A DNA stretch of 64,000 nt from Gammaproteobacteria bacterium (GCA_011391405.1 JAABQQ010000227.1:18100-82099), one strand, 5' to 3'; positions 10,870 to 21,365 are shown, numbered from the stretch's first letter. Notes: generated from the letters alone by a model not told the origin. Made by a program: numbers and translations.

Positions 10870-10986
10870 TCCGGCGCTTGTCCCCGAGCGCGTGTCTGCC
10901 TTTCCAAGCTCGGGGACAAGCGCCGGATCAAGTGCACGCTAGTGTCGCGTCTCTGTCATACCAAGCTCGGGGACAAGCGCCGGATC
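10861..10986. repeat. Palindrome plus additional loop and right-arm copy (family A)
   Basis: cttgatccggcgcttgtccccgagc / gctcggggacaagcgccggatcaag around loop gcgtgtctgcctttccaa; another copy gcgtctctgtcataccaagctcggggacaagcgccggatc 57 bp downstream. Confidence 0.9.
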
Positions 10987-11055
10987 GACCGCACCGAGGT
11001 GCCGCATCCCTGCCTTGTCGCGCGCCAGAGGTAATGGAAGGGCGCAAGGCGCAGG

Positions 11056-12147
11056 TCAGTCGAGCCGCTTGTGGAACCTGAGCGTCGCGATCGCAAGCGC
11101 GATGACCAGGAACGCCCCCAGCTTCATCGCCGGCACCTGCATCGCCGCAAGCGGGGCGCCACGCAGCAGGATGGCGCGGATCATTTCCACGAAATGCGTG
11201 AGCGGCAGCGCCTGCGCGATCATGCGTGCCAGCGGCGGCATGCCGTCGAAGGGAAACATGAAGCCGGAAAGCAGGATCGACGGCAGCAGCGTCAGGAACG
11301 ACAGCTGGAATGCCTGGAACTGCGTGCGAGCGAACGTGGAGATGACGAGGCCGAGCGTCAGCGTGGCCGCGATGAACAACGCCGCCGCGAGGTAGAGATC
11401 GAGCAGGCTGCCGTTGATCGGGACGTCGAAGATCCGTGCGCCGACCGTCAGGATCAGCGTCGTCTGTATGAGCCCGATCAGCACGTAGGGAATCAGCTTG
11501 CCGGCCATGAGCTCCCAGGAACGGATCGGCGTCGCGATCAGCAGCTCGAGGTTACCGCGCTCGCGTTCACGCACGATCGCTGCAGCCGTGAAGATCACCA
11601 TGGTCATGTTGAGGATCACGCCGATCAAGGCCGGCACGATCTGCACCGCGGTGCGTCGTTCCGGATTGTATTCCGTGCGCACCTCGAAGACGGGCGTGCG
11701 CGACTTGTAGTCCCCCGCCCGCACGGGCAACGGCACCGACGCCAGCCCGCGTGCGACTGCGTCGATCATCGGTTCCGAGCCGTTGACCAGGATCTGGGCG
11801 ACGGCACGGTCATTGCCCAGCCGCCGACGCTCGAAGTCGTGGGGAATCACGATGCCGACGCTGATCTCACCGCTCTCCATGCGCCGGCGAAGGTCCGGCA
11901 GGCCGGGACTCGGCGGGCGCAGCACGATCACGCCGGTTGCCTGCAGATCTGCGATGAGCGCACGCGAGTGACTCGTCCTCGCTTCGTCGACGACGGCCGC
12001 ATCCAGATCACGGACGTCGAAATTGATCGCATAACCGAACAGCAGTATCTGCATCAGCGGAATGCCGACGATCATGCCGAACGTGAGCCGGTCGCGGGCC
12101 AGTTGCCGCACTTCCTTGCACGTGATCGCAAAGAGCCGGAGCAGCAT
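11056..12147 (-). CDS. ABC-2 type transporter permease
   Basis: 363 aa; RERERGNLELLIATPIRSWELMAGKLIPY motif. Confidence 0.92.
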   Translation of the reverse strand: MLLRLFAITCKEVRQLARDRLTFGMIVGIPLMQILLFGYAINFDVRDLDAAVVDEARTSHSRALIADLQATGVIVLRPPSPGLPDLRRRMESGEISVGIVIPHDFERRRLGNDRAVAQILVNGSEPMIDAVARGLASVPLPVRAGDYKSRTPVFEVRTEYNPERRTAVQIVPALIGVILNMTMVIFTAAAIVRERERGNLELLIATPIRSWELMAGKLIPYVLIGLIQTTLILTVGARIFDVPINGSLLDLYLAAALFIAATLTLGLVISTFARTQFQAFQLSFLTLLPSILLSGFMFPFDGMPPLARMIAQALPLTHFVEMIRAILLRGAPLAAMQVPAMKLGAFLVIALAIATLRFHKRLD

Positions 12148-12155
12148 GACGGACC

Positions 12156-13142
12156 TCAGTCCTGCGGCCTGGCGCCGGCTGCGCGGCCGAACCCGGTGGC
12201 GGCGACGAAGACGTCTTCGAGACTGGCTCGCACCAGCGTCGACTGCGCTGCGACCGACGCAGCGCGCAGACGCTGCAGGACACGATTTTCGGGTTCGGGT
12301 GTTGCCGGGTCGATCAGTACGTGCAGTCGCGTCCCGAGTTGCGCAACGCTGAGGACGCTCTCGTCCTGGACGAGCGCGCGCCGGGCGGCAACAGTATCCG
12401 CCGCCTCGACCTCGACCACTGCCGCTGGAATTTCCGACATCAGTTGCTGCGGCGGGCCCTGCGCGACGATCCGGCCGCTCGCGAGGATCGCGAGTTCGTG
12501 ACAGCGCTCGGCTTCGTCCATGTAGTGCGTCGACACGAGGATCGTCACGCCACGCGCGACCAGGTCGAAGAGGCTCTCCCAGAAGTCACGGCGACTCTGT
12601 GGATCCACCGCGCTGGTGGGCTCGTCGAGCAACAGCAGTTCGGGCTCGTGCAGCGTCGCTGCCGCGAGTGCGAGGCGCTGGCGCTGGCCGCCGCTCAGCG
12701 TACCGGCGCGCTGCTTGAACAGGGACGCCAGGTCGAATTCCTGGACCACGACGGCAACCCGTGCCCGCCGGCGTTGCGCAGGCAGTCCGAATACCTGCCC
12801 CATGAACTGGAGGTTCTCGCTCACGGTGAGGTCGTCCCAGAGCGAGAACTTCTGCGTCATGTAGCCGAGCCGTGTTCGCAGCTGCTCGGCATCGCGGGGC
12901 ATCTCGTGACCGAGCACGTCGACTGTGCCGGCGCTCGGTTGCAGCAGGCCACACAGCATGCGAATCGTGGTCGACTTGCCCGACCCGTTGGGACCGAGGA
13001 AGCCGTAGATGCGCGCCCGCGGAATGTCGAGATCGATTCCATCCACCGCAGTGACGTGCCCGAAGCGCCGCGTCAGGCCGCGCGCGCGGATGGCGTGCGC
13101 CACTTCGCCTGGGGGTGCGATCTGCTGCGGCACGGCGTTCAT
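12156..13142 (-). CDS. ABC transporter ATP-binding protein
   Basis: Walker A GPNGSGKST, LSGGQRQRL signature, LLLDEPTSAVD Walker B. Confidence 0.96.
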   Translation of the reverse strand: MNAVPQQIAPPGEVAHAIRARGLTRRFGHVTAVDGIDLDIPRARIYGFLGPNGSGKSTTIRMLCGLLQPSAGTVDVLGHEMPRDAEQLRTRLGYMTQKFSLWDDLTVSENLQFMGQVFGLPAQRRRARVAVVVQEFDLASLFKQRAGTLSGGQRQRLALAAATLHEPELLLLDEPTSAVDPQSRRDFWESLFDLVARGVTILVSTHYMDEAERCHELAILASGRIVAQGPPQQLMSEIPAAVVEVEAADTVAARRALVQDESVLSVAQLGTRLHVLIDPATPEPENRVLQRLRAASVAAQSTLVRASLEDVFVAATGFGRAAGARPQD

Positions 13143-14101
13143 GGGCGCTCGGCCGGGACGAGCACCTGGATGGGCTGGCCGGCGGGCAGTGCCTGCCCGG
13201 CCGGATCGTCGAGCGTGATCTCGGCGAGGTAGGCGAGACGCGAGCGATCCTTCTGCGTGAGAGCGTAATACGGCGTGAACGCTGCCTCCGCCGAGACGTA
13301 GCGCACCGTACCCTGGATGCGCTCCGCGCTGCCATCGACTTTCGCTTCGACGCGAACGCCGGCCGTGAACTTGGTGCGCAGAGGCTCGGGCACGTAGACG
13401 CGGGCGTAGGGAACGCCGTCCGCGAGCAGAATCGCGACGGGTCGGCCGGCGGTGGGCCGCTCACCGAGTTTGTACGGCAAGGCCTCGACGAGGGCGGCGC
13501 GTGGCGCGGTCACCGTGTGGCGCGAGGCAACCGTTTCGACTTCGACCAGCGCTGCGGTCGCGCGCTGGACGGCCGCGCGGGCGGCAGCCACCTGTTCGGT
13601 CCGCGTCCCCTGCTGCAGCAGTTCGTAACGTGCGCGGGCCGCATCACGCGCTGCTCGCGCGGAGTCTCGCTTGGCGCGCGCCTGGTCGAGGTTGGACTGG
13701 CTCAGCAACTTGCGCTGCACCAGAGTCTGCACGCGCACATAGTCGCTCTGCGCCGTCTGTAACTCGCTCTCGGCGCCGCCGAGCGTGGCGCGGGCTTCAA
13801 CGATTTCGCGCTGGCGCGGACCCTGCTCCAGGTCCGCGAGACGTCGCTGTGCCTCCAGCACCGCGGCTCGTGACTGGTCGATGCGCGACTGCGCGATGCC
13901 GGCCTCCTGCCGCACGAGCACGGTGCCGGCCTGCACGTGGTCGCCTTCGTGCACGACAATTTCGACGATGCGCTCGTTCGACTCCGCGATGATTTCCAGC
14001 CGATCGCGTTCGACGGTGCCGTGCACTTCGACCGGTTGCTCCCTGGCGCATCCGGCTGCGAGCAGCAGCGTGGACAGTGCAAGCCAGGCGAATCTGATCA
14101 T
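13139..14101 (-). CDS. HlyD-family periplasmic adaptor / membrane-fusion lipoprotein
   Basis: Lipobox LLAAGCAR; coiled-coil hairpin; 320 aa, 4-nt overlaps with neighbours. Confidence 0.92.
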   Translation of the reverse strand: MIRFAWLALSTLLLAAGCAREQPVEVHGTVERDRLEIIAESNERIVEIVVHEGDHVQAGTVLVRQEAGIAQSRIDQSRAAVLEAQRRLADLEQGPRQREIVEARATLGGAESELQTAQSDYVRVQTLVQRKLLSQSNLDQARAKRDSARAARDAARARYELLQQGTRTEQVAAARAAVQRATAALVEVETVASRHTVTAPRAALVEALPYKLGERPTAGRPVAILLADGVPYARVYVPEPLRTKFTAGVRVEAKVDGSAERIQGTVRYVSAEAAFTPYYALTQKDRSRLAYLAEITLDDPAGQALPAGQPIQVLVPAERP

Positions 14102-14775
14102 GTCCGGTCTCCGTGTGCCGCGACACCCTCGCGGAACAATTGCACCGTGTGGCTGATGAAGCGGTCGAGTTCGGCGCCTTCCGGGCGGAAGCCGAGCACC
14201 GGGCCTGTGATCGGCAATGACACGAACGGGAAGACGCAGAGGCTCAGCAGCGAAACCGCGGCAAACCGTGGATCAAGGTCGACGCGCAGTCTCCCCTGTT
14301 CGCGTTCGCGCCGCAGCACCGCGACCAGCGCCGGCGCCGTTCTCCCGGCGAATCGCTCGATGAAATCGCCCCGCATCCGCCCGTTCTGGTCCAGCACTTC
14401 CCGGATGAGCAGCGCGGGAAACCATGGGTTGGCGGCGACCATCCGCATGTACGCTCGCAGCACGGCCTCGAGGCCCGGCGTCTCATCGCCAGCGGCCTGC
14501 TCCAGGCGCCGGACACTGTCGATCAATGGCTGCACGGCACTCTCGACCATCGCCCGGTACAGGCCGAGCTTGTCGCCGAAGTAGTAGTGGATCATCGCGG
14601 GGGTGGTGCCCGCTGCCGCCGCAATCCTGCGGGTGCTGACGTTGCCGAAGCCGTGCTGCAGCAACAATTCGCGACCGTGCTCGAGCAGGGACTCGCGGAC
14701 GGCCGCGTCCCCGCCGGTGGGCCGGCCCGGACGACGGGACGATGCCTGAGGAGTCTGCTGACCTGAGGTACTCAT
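14098..14775 (-). CDS. TetR/AcrR-family transcriptional regulator
   Basis: N-terminal HTH (GFGNVSTRRIAAAAGTTPAMIHYYFGDKLGLYRAM). Confidence 0.94.
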   Translation of the reverse strand: MSTSGQQTPQASSRRPGRPTGGDAAVRESLLEHGRELLLQHGFGNVSTRRIAAAAGTTPAMIHYYFGDKLGLYRAMVESAVQPLIDSVRRLEQAAGDETPGLEAVLRAYMRMVAANPWFPALLIREVLDQNGRMRGDFIERFAGRTAPALVAVLRREREQGRLRVDLDPRFAAVSLLSLCVFPFVSLPITGPVLGFRPEGAELDRFISHTVQLFREGVAAHGDRT

Positions 14776-14812
14776 TCAACTAATATTAATCAAACAATTA
14801 ATTAATACAATA

Positions 14813-14838
14813 GCCAAAAAAACGGCCGCCCCGCGGCC
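14813..14838 (-). terminator. Rho-independent terminator for the GGDEF/EAL gene
   Basis: Minus strand GAGGCCGC-GGG-GCGGCCGTTTTTTTGGC: GC stem followed by a T tract. Confidence 0.75.
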
Positions 14839-14901
14839 TCTTGCTTTAACCCCTTCCTGTCCTTCCTGTCCTTCCTCCCCTTCCTCCCCTTCCTTCTCGA
14901 G

Positions 14902-16995
14902 CTACGCCAGCAAATCCGCCACGCTCACCGACCCGATCTCCTCGAGCGCCCTGGGCGCACCGATCACAAATCCCTGCGCGTAGTCGACGCCGATCTCGCG
15001 CAGGTTCTGCAGCGCCGACTCGCTTTCGACCGACTCGGCGACGACCACCTTTCCCATCACGTGCCCGATCTCCTTGATCGAGCGCACCATGGCGTAGTCG
15101 ACGCGGTCCTGCGACATGTTGCCGATGAACATGCCGTCGATCTTGAGGTAATCGACGCCCAGCGCCTTGAGGTAGGCAAACGAAGACACGCCGCTGCCGA
15201 AATCGTCCAGCGCGAACGAACACCCGATGCGCCGCAGCGCCATGATCAGCGCATTGGCCTTGCCCAGGTTGCCGATCGCGATGTTCTCGGCGGTCTCGAA
15301 GCCGACGCTCCGCGGATCCACCCCGCTCGCCGCGAGGCTCTGGCGGATGAACTCGCCCGTTTCGGGATCGGCGACGCTGTCGCGCGAGAGATTGATGAAG
15401 ATGCGCGAGATGCGCTTGAAGACTTCGGCGTGCGTCCGCGCCCATTCGATCGCCGTCGCGATCACCCAGCGGTCGTAGCGGACCGAGAGGTTGTAGCGTT
15501 CCACGGCCGGCAGGAAAGCGCCGGGAGGTACGACGCGGCCGGTCTCGTCGCGCATGCGCAGCAGCATTTCGTAATGGGGCAGGCGTGGCGTGGCGTCGGG
15601 AGGCTGGGTCAGCGGGCGGATTTCCTGCGCTTCGAGAAACAGCCGGTTCTCGACCAGCGCGCGTTTTGCGCGCGCCACCCAATCCATTTCACCGTGGCGC
15701 CGCTCGAGCAGCAGCGCGTCTTCCTTGTACACGGCCACCCGGTGCCGACCCGAGTCCTTGGCCGAGTAGCAGGCGGAGTCGGCCGCATTCATCACCTGCG
15801 TCAGGCGCTTGAAGTGCGAATCGATCGCGACCAGGCCGATGCTGACGCCGAGCGCGAACTTGTTCGTGCCCCAGACGAACTCGAATTCGTCGACGGTCTG
15901 CAGCAGGTTGTTGGCGACCTGCTGTGCGTCCTCGGGCTTGCAGTTGTGCAGCAGCACGCCGAACTCGTCGCCGCCGAGGCGCGCCACGACGTCGTTCGTG
16001 CGAACCCGCTGCTGCAGCACTTCGCCGAGCTGTCGCAACAACTCGTCGCCGGCGACGTGGCCGCTGGTGTCGTTCACCGTCTTGAAGCGGTCGAGGTCGA
16101 GGTAGAGCATTGCGTGCTCCGCCCCCGTCGCCTGCGACATCTCGAGCGCGCGCTGCAGCCGCAGCTCGAATTCACGGCGGTTCGACAGGCCCGTCAGGGC
16201 GTCGTGACTCGCTTCGTACGACAGCTGCTGTGAAAGCTCGTGGGCAGCCGTGATGTCGGTCAGGGTGCCTTCGTAGAACAGCGTGCGGCCGTCCGCATCG
16301 CTCACTGCACGGGAATTCTCCAGGACGACGATCTTGGTGCCGTCCTTGCGCTTCAACACGAGTTCGGCGTTGCGGACTTCCCCGGTCTCCTGCATCGCCC
16401 GGGTCCAGTTGCCGCGATGCTCCGGATCCATGTAGATGTCGTGGGCGACGTCGACCTCGAGCAGTTCGTCCTCGGAATCGTAGCCGAGCATGCGCACGAG
16501 CGCCGGATTCGCCGCCATGAATTTGCCGTCCGCGGTCGTCTGGAACACGCCAGCCGTCACGTTCTGGAACAGTTCGCGATAACGCTGCTCCGACGCCTTC
16601 AGGGCCAGCATCGTGTGCGTGCGCTCGGTCGCGTACCGCAGCACGCGCTCGACCAGCGTCGCGCTGAGATGGTCGCGCTGCATGGCATCGAGCGCTCCGC
16701 GCGCAATGGCTTCCGCGCCGATTTCGTCCTCGCCCGCGCCGACGAGGACCACGATCGGCACGTGTGTCGCCTTCGGCTGGAGGCGGAGGAAGGTCGTGAG
16801 GCCGTCGCTGTCGGGCAGCGTCAGTTCCAGCAGGATCGCGTCGATGCGGCCGTGCTTGATGCGGCTGAGCGCTTCTGCGAGCGACGACACCACCTCGAGC
16901 CGGTACGGCTGCCCGCGGATCGCGGCCAGCGCCTCGGCAAGGTACACCTTGTCGGCAGGCAGGGCGCTGATGAGCAGGACCGTGGCAGTAGACAT
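14902..16995 (-). CDS. Response regulator/PAS/GGDEF/EAL domain protein (c-di-GMP signalling)
   Basis: Receiver-like N-terminus, PAS, LGGDEFGVLL, ALDDFGSGVSSFAYLKALGVDYLKIDG; 697 aa. Confidence 0.94.
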   Translation of the reverse strand: MSTATVLLISALPADKVYLAEALAAIRGQPYRLEVVSSLAEALSRIKHGRIDAILLELTLPDSDGLTTFLRLQPKATHVPIVVLVGAGEDEIGAEAIARGALDAMQRDHLSATLVERVLRYATERTHTMLALKASEQRYRELFQNVTAGVFQTTADGKFMAANPALVRMLGYDSEDELLEVDVAHDIYMDPEHRGNWTRAMQETGEVRNAELVLKRKDGTKIVVLENSRAVSDADGRTLFYEGTLTDITAAHELSQQLSYEASHDALTGLSNRREFELRLQRALEMSQATGAEHAMLYLDLDRFKTVNDTSGHVAGDELLRQLGEVLQQRVRTNDVVARLGGDEFGVLLHNCKPEDAQQVANNLLQTVDEFEFVWGTNKFALGVSIGLVAIDSHFKRLTQVMNAADSACYSAKDSGRHRVAVYKEDALLLERRHGEMDWVARAKRALVENRLFLEAQEIRPLTQPPDATPRLPHYEMLLRMRDETGRVVPPGAFLPAVERYNLSVRYDRWVIATAIEWARTHAEVFKRISRIFINLSRDSVADPETGEFIRQSLAASGVDPRSVGFETAENIAIGNLGKANALIMALRRIGCSFALDDFGSGVSSFAYLKALGVDYLKIDGMFIGNMSQDRVDYAMVRSIKEIGHVMGKVVVAESVESESALQNLREIGVDYAQGFVIGAPRALEEIGSVSVADLLA

Positions 16996-17087
16996 AAGGT
17001 GCCGAGTATACGGCCGCCGCGGGAGCCAGAACTGTGATGTCCGGCCGCGTTACAGCCGCCGCGGGTGCCCCGAATTGCGAACCGGCG

Positions 17088-18038
17088 CTAGAAAGGGAGC
17101 TTCTCGCGGTAGTCCGCCGAGCGGATGACGAGCACGTCGCACGGCAGCCGGTCCAGCACGCGCTCGGCCGTGCTGCCGATGAACACCTCGCGCAGCCGGC
17201 TGCGCGACACGGCACCCATCACGACGAGATCGACGTGGTCTTCGGTCGCGACGCGCGGCAGCACTTCGGCGGCCGACCCCTGCAGCACACGCACGGATTT
17301 CTCCCCCAGGCCATGCGCCTGGGTAATCTCCCGCGTCGCCGCAGCAACACGCGTGCGTTCGGACTCGAGCAGGTCCGCGACGCTCAGTTCCTGGGCGAGC
17401 GGCACGCCCGCGAATCCGGTGGTTGCAGCGAGCAGCGCGGCAGGGAAAAAGGCATGGACAGCTTCGACCGTCCCGTCGAGCTGTCGGGCCAGGAATTGCG
17501 CGGCGTCCAGGATGTCGTGATCGAGCGCGGCCGGTTTGTCGCCGTGATGGCCCGGATCAAGCGCCGCGAGAATGCGCGGCTGCGCGGACCAGTCCGCTGT
17601 CCGGCTCAACAGCAACGGCACCGGGCAGCGCCGGACCAGGTTCCAGTCCGTGTTGGTGAAGAGTGCGCGACGGAGGAAGGAATGGTAGTGGGTGTCCTTG
17701 ACCATCAGGTCGGGCTCGAATTCGGCGACGCGGCGCAGGATGCCCTCGTGCAGCGGGTTATCCCAGTGCACGTGGGTTGTGACATCGAGCCCACCGGCAC
17801 GTAATTCGTCGGCCAGGTCTTCGAGATATGCCGCCCGCTCGGCAATGAATTCCTCGCGCAGCCGGCGTAGCTCGTCGGTGTCGAAGAACGGCTGCCCCGT
17901 CAGCGCGGGATCGAAGTCGCAGGCGAACAATTCGAGCGCGGCGCCGCTCAACCGGGCCAGTCGCGCCGCCTTCGCGGCACCGACCTGCACGTCCACGGTG
18001 GGATCGATTACGGCCAGGATTCGATCGAGGCGTTGCAT
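17088..18038 (-). CDS. Universal stress protein (tandem UspA domains, UspE-like)
   Basis: 316 aa; LVVMGAVSRSRLREVFIGSTAERVLDRLPCDVLVI. Confidence 0.92.
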   Translation of the reverse strand: MQRLDRILAVIDPTVDVQVGAAKAARLARLSGAALELFACDFDPALTGQPFFDTDELRRLREEFIAERAAYLEDLADELRAGGLDVTTHVHWDNPLHEGILRRVAEFEPDLMVKDTHYHSFLRRALFTNTDWNLVRRCPVPLLLSRTADWSAQPRILAALDPGHHGDKPAALDHDILDAAQFLARQLDGTVEAVHAFFPAALLAATTGFAGVPLAQELSVADLLESERTRVAAATREITQAHGLGEKSVRVLQGSAAEVLPRVATEDHVDLVVMGAVSRSRLREVFIGSTAERVLDRLPCDVLVIRSADYREKLPF

Positions 18039-18255
18039 GAGGTGCCTCCCTTTGGCACGCGTTGCCGCACAATTAATGTGCGACGACGCGATTCGACCCG
18101 CAATGCGGGGAAGTCACTTCGGAAAGTACGTAGGGGGTCTGATTCCTGTCCCTACTGCCGCTGAGCGTGTGTGATCTTTAGCATTCGCGTGACGTTCTGC
18201 GCCCCCGGGGCGGAACGGCACCTGTTCTCTTTTCCCTCCGAGGCGACCGAAGAAA

Positions 18256-19671
18256 ATGACGGCCACTCACTACAACGACAAGGTGGTCCGGCAGTTCGCG
18301 ATCATGACCGTGGTCTGGGGAATCGTCGGCATGCTCGTCGGCGTCCTGATCGCGGCGCAACTGCTGTGGCCCGACCTGCTGCCCCCGTACTCGTTCCTGT
18401 CCTTCGCGCGGCTGCGCCCGCTGCACACCAATGCGGTGATCTTCGCGTTCGGCGGCTCGGCGCTGTTCGCGACGTCGTACTACATCGTGCAGCGCACCTG
18501 CCACACGCGGCTGTTCCTGGACAAGCTCGCGGCGTTCACGTTCTGGGGCTGGCAAGTGGTCATCCTGCTGGCGGCGATCACGCTGCCGCTCGGCATGACC
18601 ACCTCGAAAGAGTACGCGGAACTCGAGTGGCCGATCGACATCCTGATAGCGATCGTCTGGGTCGCCTACGCCGTCGTCTTCTTCGGGACGATCGCGCTGC
18701 GCAAGGTGAAGCACATCTACGTCGCGAACTGGTTCTTCGCGGCCTACATCATCACCATCGCCGTGCTGCACATCGTCAACAGCCTCGCCATCCCGGTGAC
18801 GCTGACCAAGTCGTACAGTGTCTATCCCGGCGTGGTGGATGCGATGGTGCAGTGGTGGTACGGTCACAACGCGGTCGGCTTCTTCCTGACCGCGGCCTTC
18901 CTCGGCATGATGTACTACTTCGTGCCGAAGCAGGCGGGCCGCCCGGTCTATTCCTACCGGCTCTCCGTCGTGCACTTCTGGGCCCTGATCTCCACCTACA
19001 TGTGGGCCGGCCCGCACCACCTGCACTACACGACGCTGCCCGACTGGGCGCAGTCGCTCGGCATGGTGTTCTCGCTGATCCTGCTCGCGCCGTCGTGGGG
19101 CGGCATGATCAACGGCATGATGACCCTCTCCGGCGCCTGGCATAAGTTGCGCACCGACCCGATCCTGAAGTTCATGATCGTGTCGCTCTCGTTCTACGGC
19201 ATGTCGACCTTCGAAGGTCCGATGATGTCGATCAAGACCGTCAACTCGCTTTCGCACTACACCGACTGGACGATCGGCCACGTGCACTCCGGCGCGCTCG
19301 GCTGGGTGGCGATGATCTCGATCGGCACGATGTACGCGCTGATCCCGAAGCTCTACGGACGCGAGCAGATGTACAGCGTCAAGCTCATCGACGTGCACTT
19401 CTGGACGACGACCGTCGGCGTGGTGCTCTACATCACCTCGATGTGGATCGCCGGCGTGATGCAGGGCCTGATGTGGCGCGCGACGAACGCCGACGGCACG
19501 CTCACCTACGCGTTCATCGAATCGATCAAGTCGACCTACCCGTACTACGCGGTTCGCCTCGCCGGCGGCACCATGGTGTTCGCGGGCATGTTGCTCATGG
19601 CCTGGAACGTCTGGAAGACGGTTGCGGGCCGGACGACGACTGCGGATTCGCCCGTCGTGCAGCCCGCCTGA
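18256..19671 (+). CDS. ccoN: cbb3-type cytochrome c oxidase subunit I
   Basis: [55 protein letters not shown]; followed by ccoO/Q/P. Confidence 0.98.
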   Translation: MTATHYNDKVVRQFAIMTVVWGIVGMLVGVLIAAQLLWPDLLPPYSFLSFARLRPLHTNAVIFAFGGSALFATSYYIVQRTCHTRLFLDKLAAFTFWGWQVVILLAAITLPLGMTTSKEYAELEWPIDILIAIVWVAYAVVFFGTIALRKVKHIYVANWFFAAYIITIAVLHIVNSLAIPVTLTKSYSVYPGVVDAMVQWWYGHNAVGFFLTAAFLGMMYYFVPKQAGRPVYSYRLSVVHFWALISTYMWAGPHHLHYTTLPDWAQSLGMVFSLILLAPSWGGMINGMMTLSGAWHKLRTDPILKFMIVSLSFYGMSTFEGPMMSIKTVNSLSHYTDWTIGHVHSGALGWVAMISIGTMYALIPKLYGREQMYSVKLIDVHFWTTTVGVVLYITSMWIAGVMQGLMWRATNADGTLTYAFIESIKSTYPYYAVRLAGGTMVFAGMLLMAWNVWKTVAGRTTTADSPVVQPA

Positions 19672-19683
19672 AGGTAATCACGC

Positions 19684-20292
19684 ATGAACCACGATGCAGT
19701 AGAAAAGAAAGTCGGCCTGCTCGGCGTGCTGATCGCGCTGGTGATCAGCGTCGGCGGCCTGGTCGAAATCGTCCCGCTGTTCTTCCAGGCGTCGGTCACC
19801 CAGCCGGCCCCGGGAATCAAGCCGTACGAGGCGCTGCGGCTCGAGGGCCGCGACATTTATGTCCGAGAGGGTTGCTATCTCTGCCACTCGCAGATGATCC
19901 GGCCGTTCCGCTCGGAGACCGAGCGCTACGGGCCGTACTCGCTGCCGGGCGAGTCGGTGTACGACCGCCCGTTCCAGTTCGGCTCGAAGCGCACGGGGCC
20001 GGACCTCGCCCGCGTCGGCGGCCGGTACTCGGACGACTGGCATCGCGTGCACCTGCTCAACCCGCGTGACGTCGTGCCGGAATCGAACATGCCGCGCTTC
20101 CCGTGGCTCGCCGACGGCAAGGTCGACGGCGCGCTCACGACGAAGAAGATGAAAGCCCTGCGCAAGCTCGGCGAGCCGTATACCGACGCGGACATTGCCG
20201 GAGCCGCTGCAGCAGTCGAGGGCAAGTCGGAACTCGACGCGCTCATCGCCTACCTGCAGGGCCTCGGCACGAACCTCAAGGCGGGAACCTGA
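19684..20292 (+). CDS. ccoO: cbb3-type cytochrome c oxidase subunit II
   Basis: [22 protein letters not shown] haem c motif; [16 protein letters not shown]. Confidence 0.98.
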   Translation: MNHDAVEKKVGLLGVLIALVISVGGLVEIVPLFFQASVTQPAPGIKPYEALRLEGRDIYVREGCYLCHSQMIRPFRSETERYGPYSLPGESVYDRPFQFGSKRTGPDLARVGGRYSDDWHRVHLLNPRDVVPESNMPRFPWLADGKVDGALTTKKMKALRKLGEPYTDADIAGAAAAVEGKSELDALIAYLQGLGTNLKAGT

Positions 20293-20295
20293 GGC

Positions 20296-20466
20296 ATGGA
20301 CATCGGCACGGTACGCGGATTGATCACGGCTGCGCTGTTCATCGCGTTTCTCGCGCTGGTGTTCTGGGCCTACAGCAAGCGTCGCAAGGCGGACTTCGAC
20401 GAGCTGGCACGCATGCCGCTCGAAGACGACCCGCCCGTAAAAGAGCAAGGGAGCAAGACCCCATGA
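20296..20466 (+). CDS. ccoQ: cbb3-type oxidase CcoQ/FixQ subunit
   Basis: 56-aa ORF MDIGTVRGLITAALFIAFLALVFWAYSKRRKADFDELARMPLEDDPPVKEQGSKTP, not in the supplied ORF track; single TM, between ccoO and ccoP, ATGA overlap. Confidence 0.93.
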   Translation: MDIGTVRGLITAALFIAFLALVFWAYSKRRKADFDELARMPLEDDPPVKEQGSKTP

Positions 20467-21362
20467 CTACTGGTTGGAGCCTGTTCGTCATCATCCTGAC
20501 GATCGCAAACATCCTGGCCTGCTTCTGGCTGCTGCGCTGGACTTCGAAGCCGCGCACGGCCAGCGAAAAGATCGGCGGCGGCGCCGACACCGGGCACGTC
20601 TGGGACAAGGACCTGCGCGAATACAACAACCCGCTGCCGAAGTGGTGGCTGTGGCTGTTCTACATCACCATCGCGTTCGGGCTTCTGTACCTGGCGTTCT
20701 ATCCGGGCCTCGGCAATTTCGCCGGCCTCGGCGGCTGGACCCAGGCGGGTCAGTACGAGCAGGAAAGGGCCGCGGTGGAAGCGCGTGCCGCCGCGCTGCT
20801 GGCCCCGCTTGCCGGGCTGCCGGTCGCCGAACTCGTGAACAACGAGCAGGCAATGTCGACGGCGCACAACCTGTTCCAGCAGAACTGCGCACAGTGCCAC
20901 GGCTCGGACGGCGGCGGCGCCGCGGGCTTCCCGAACCTGCGCGACGCCGACTGGCAGTGGGGTAGCGACGCGGACTCCGTCGTCGCGACCATCGTAGCCG
21001 GTCGTGTTGCAGCGATGCCGCCCTGGGCCGCCGTGATCGGCGAGCCTGGCGTGGAAGAAGCCGTCGCGTACGTGCAGACGCTGAGCGGCCAGCAGGCTGA
21101 TGCCACGAAAGCGGCGGCGGGCCAGGTGCACTTCCAGACACTCTGCGCCGCGTGCCATGGCGTGGACGGCAAGGGCAATCCGCTGCTCGGCGCGCCCGAC
21201 CTGACAGACGAGACCTGGCTGTACGGCGGGGATGCCGGGACGCTCAAACAGACTCTCATGAACGGCCGCAACGGCCAGATGCCGGCGTGGGGCGACAAGC
21301 TCGGCGAGCAGCGCATCAAGCTGCTGGCCGCCTACGTCACGAAGCTGGCGGCGGGCAAGTAA
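20463..21362 (+). CDS. ccoP: cbb3-type cytochrome c oxidase subunit III (dihaem)
   Basis: Two CxxCH motifs (CAQCHGSDGGG, CAACHGVDGKG); N-terminal TM. Confidence 0.97.
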   Translation: MTTGWSLFVIILTIANILACFWLLRWTSKPRTASEKIGGGADTGHVWDKDLREYNNPLPKWWLWLFYITIAFGLLYLAFYPGLGNFAGLGGWTQAGQYEQERAAVEARAAALLAPLAGLPVAELVNNEQAMSTAHNLFQQNCAQCHGSDGGGAAGFPNLRDADWQWGSDADSVVATIVAGRVAAMPPWAAVIGEPGVEEAVAYVQTLSGQQADATKAAAGQVHFQTLCAACHGVDGKGNPLLGAPDLTDETWLYGGDAGTLKQTLMNGRNGQMPAWGDKLGEQRIKLLAAYVTKLAAGK

Positions 21363-21365
21363 AGA

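Noticed and set aside
10788-11081. 97-aa plus-strand ORF spanning the family-A palindrome
   Set aside because: Translation is dictated by repeat copies (repeated QARGQAPD peptides) and overlaps the AraC 3' end; judged non-coding.
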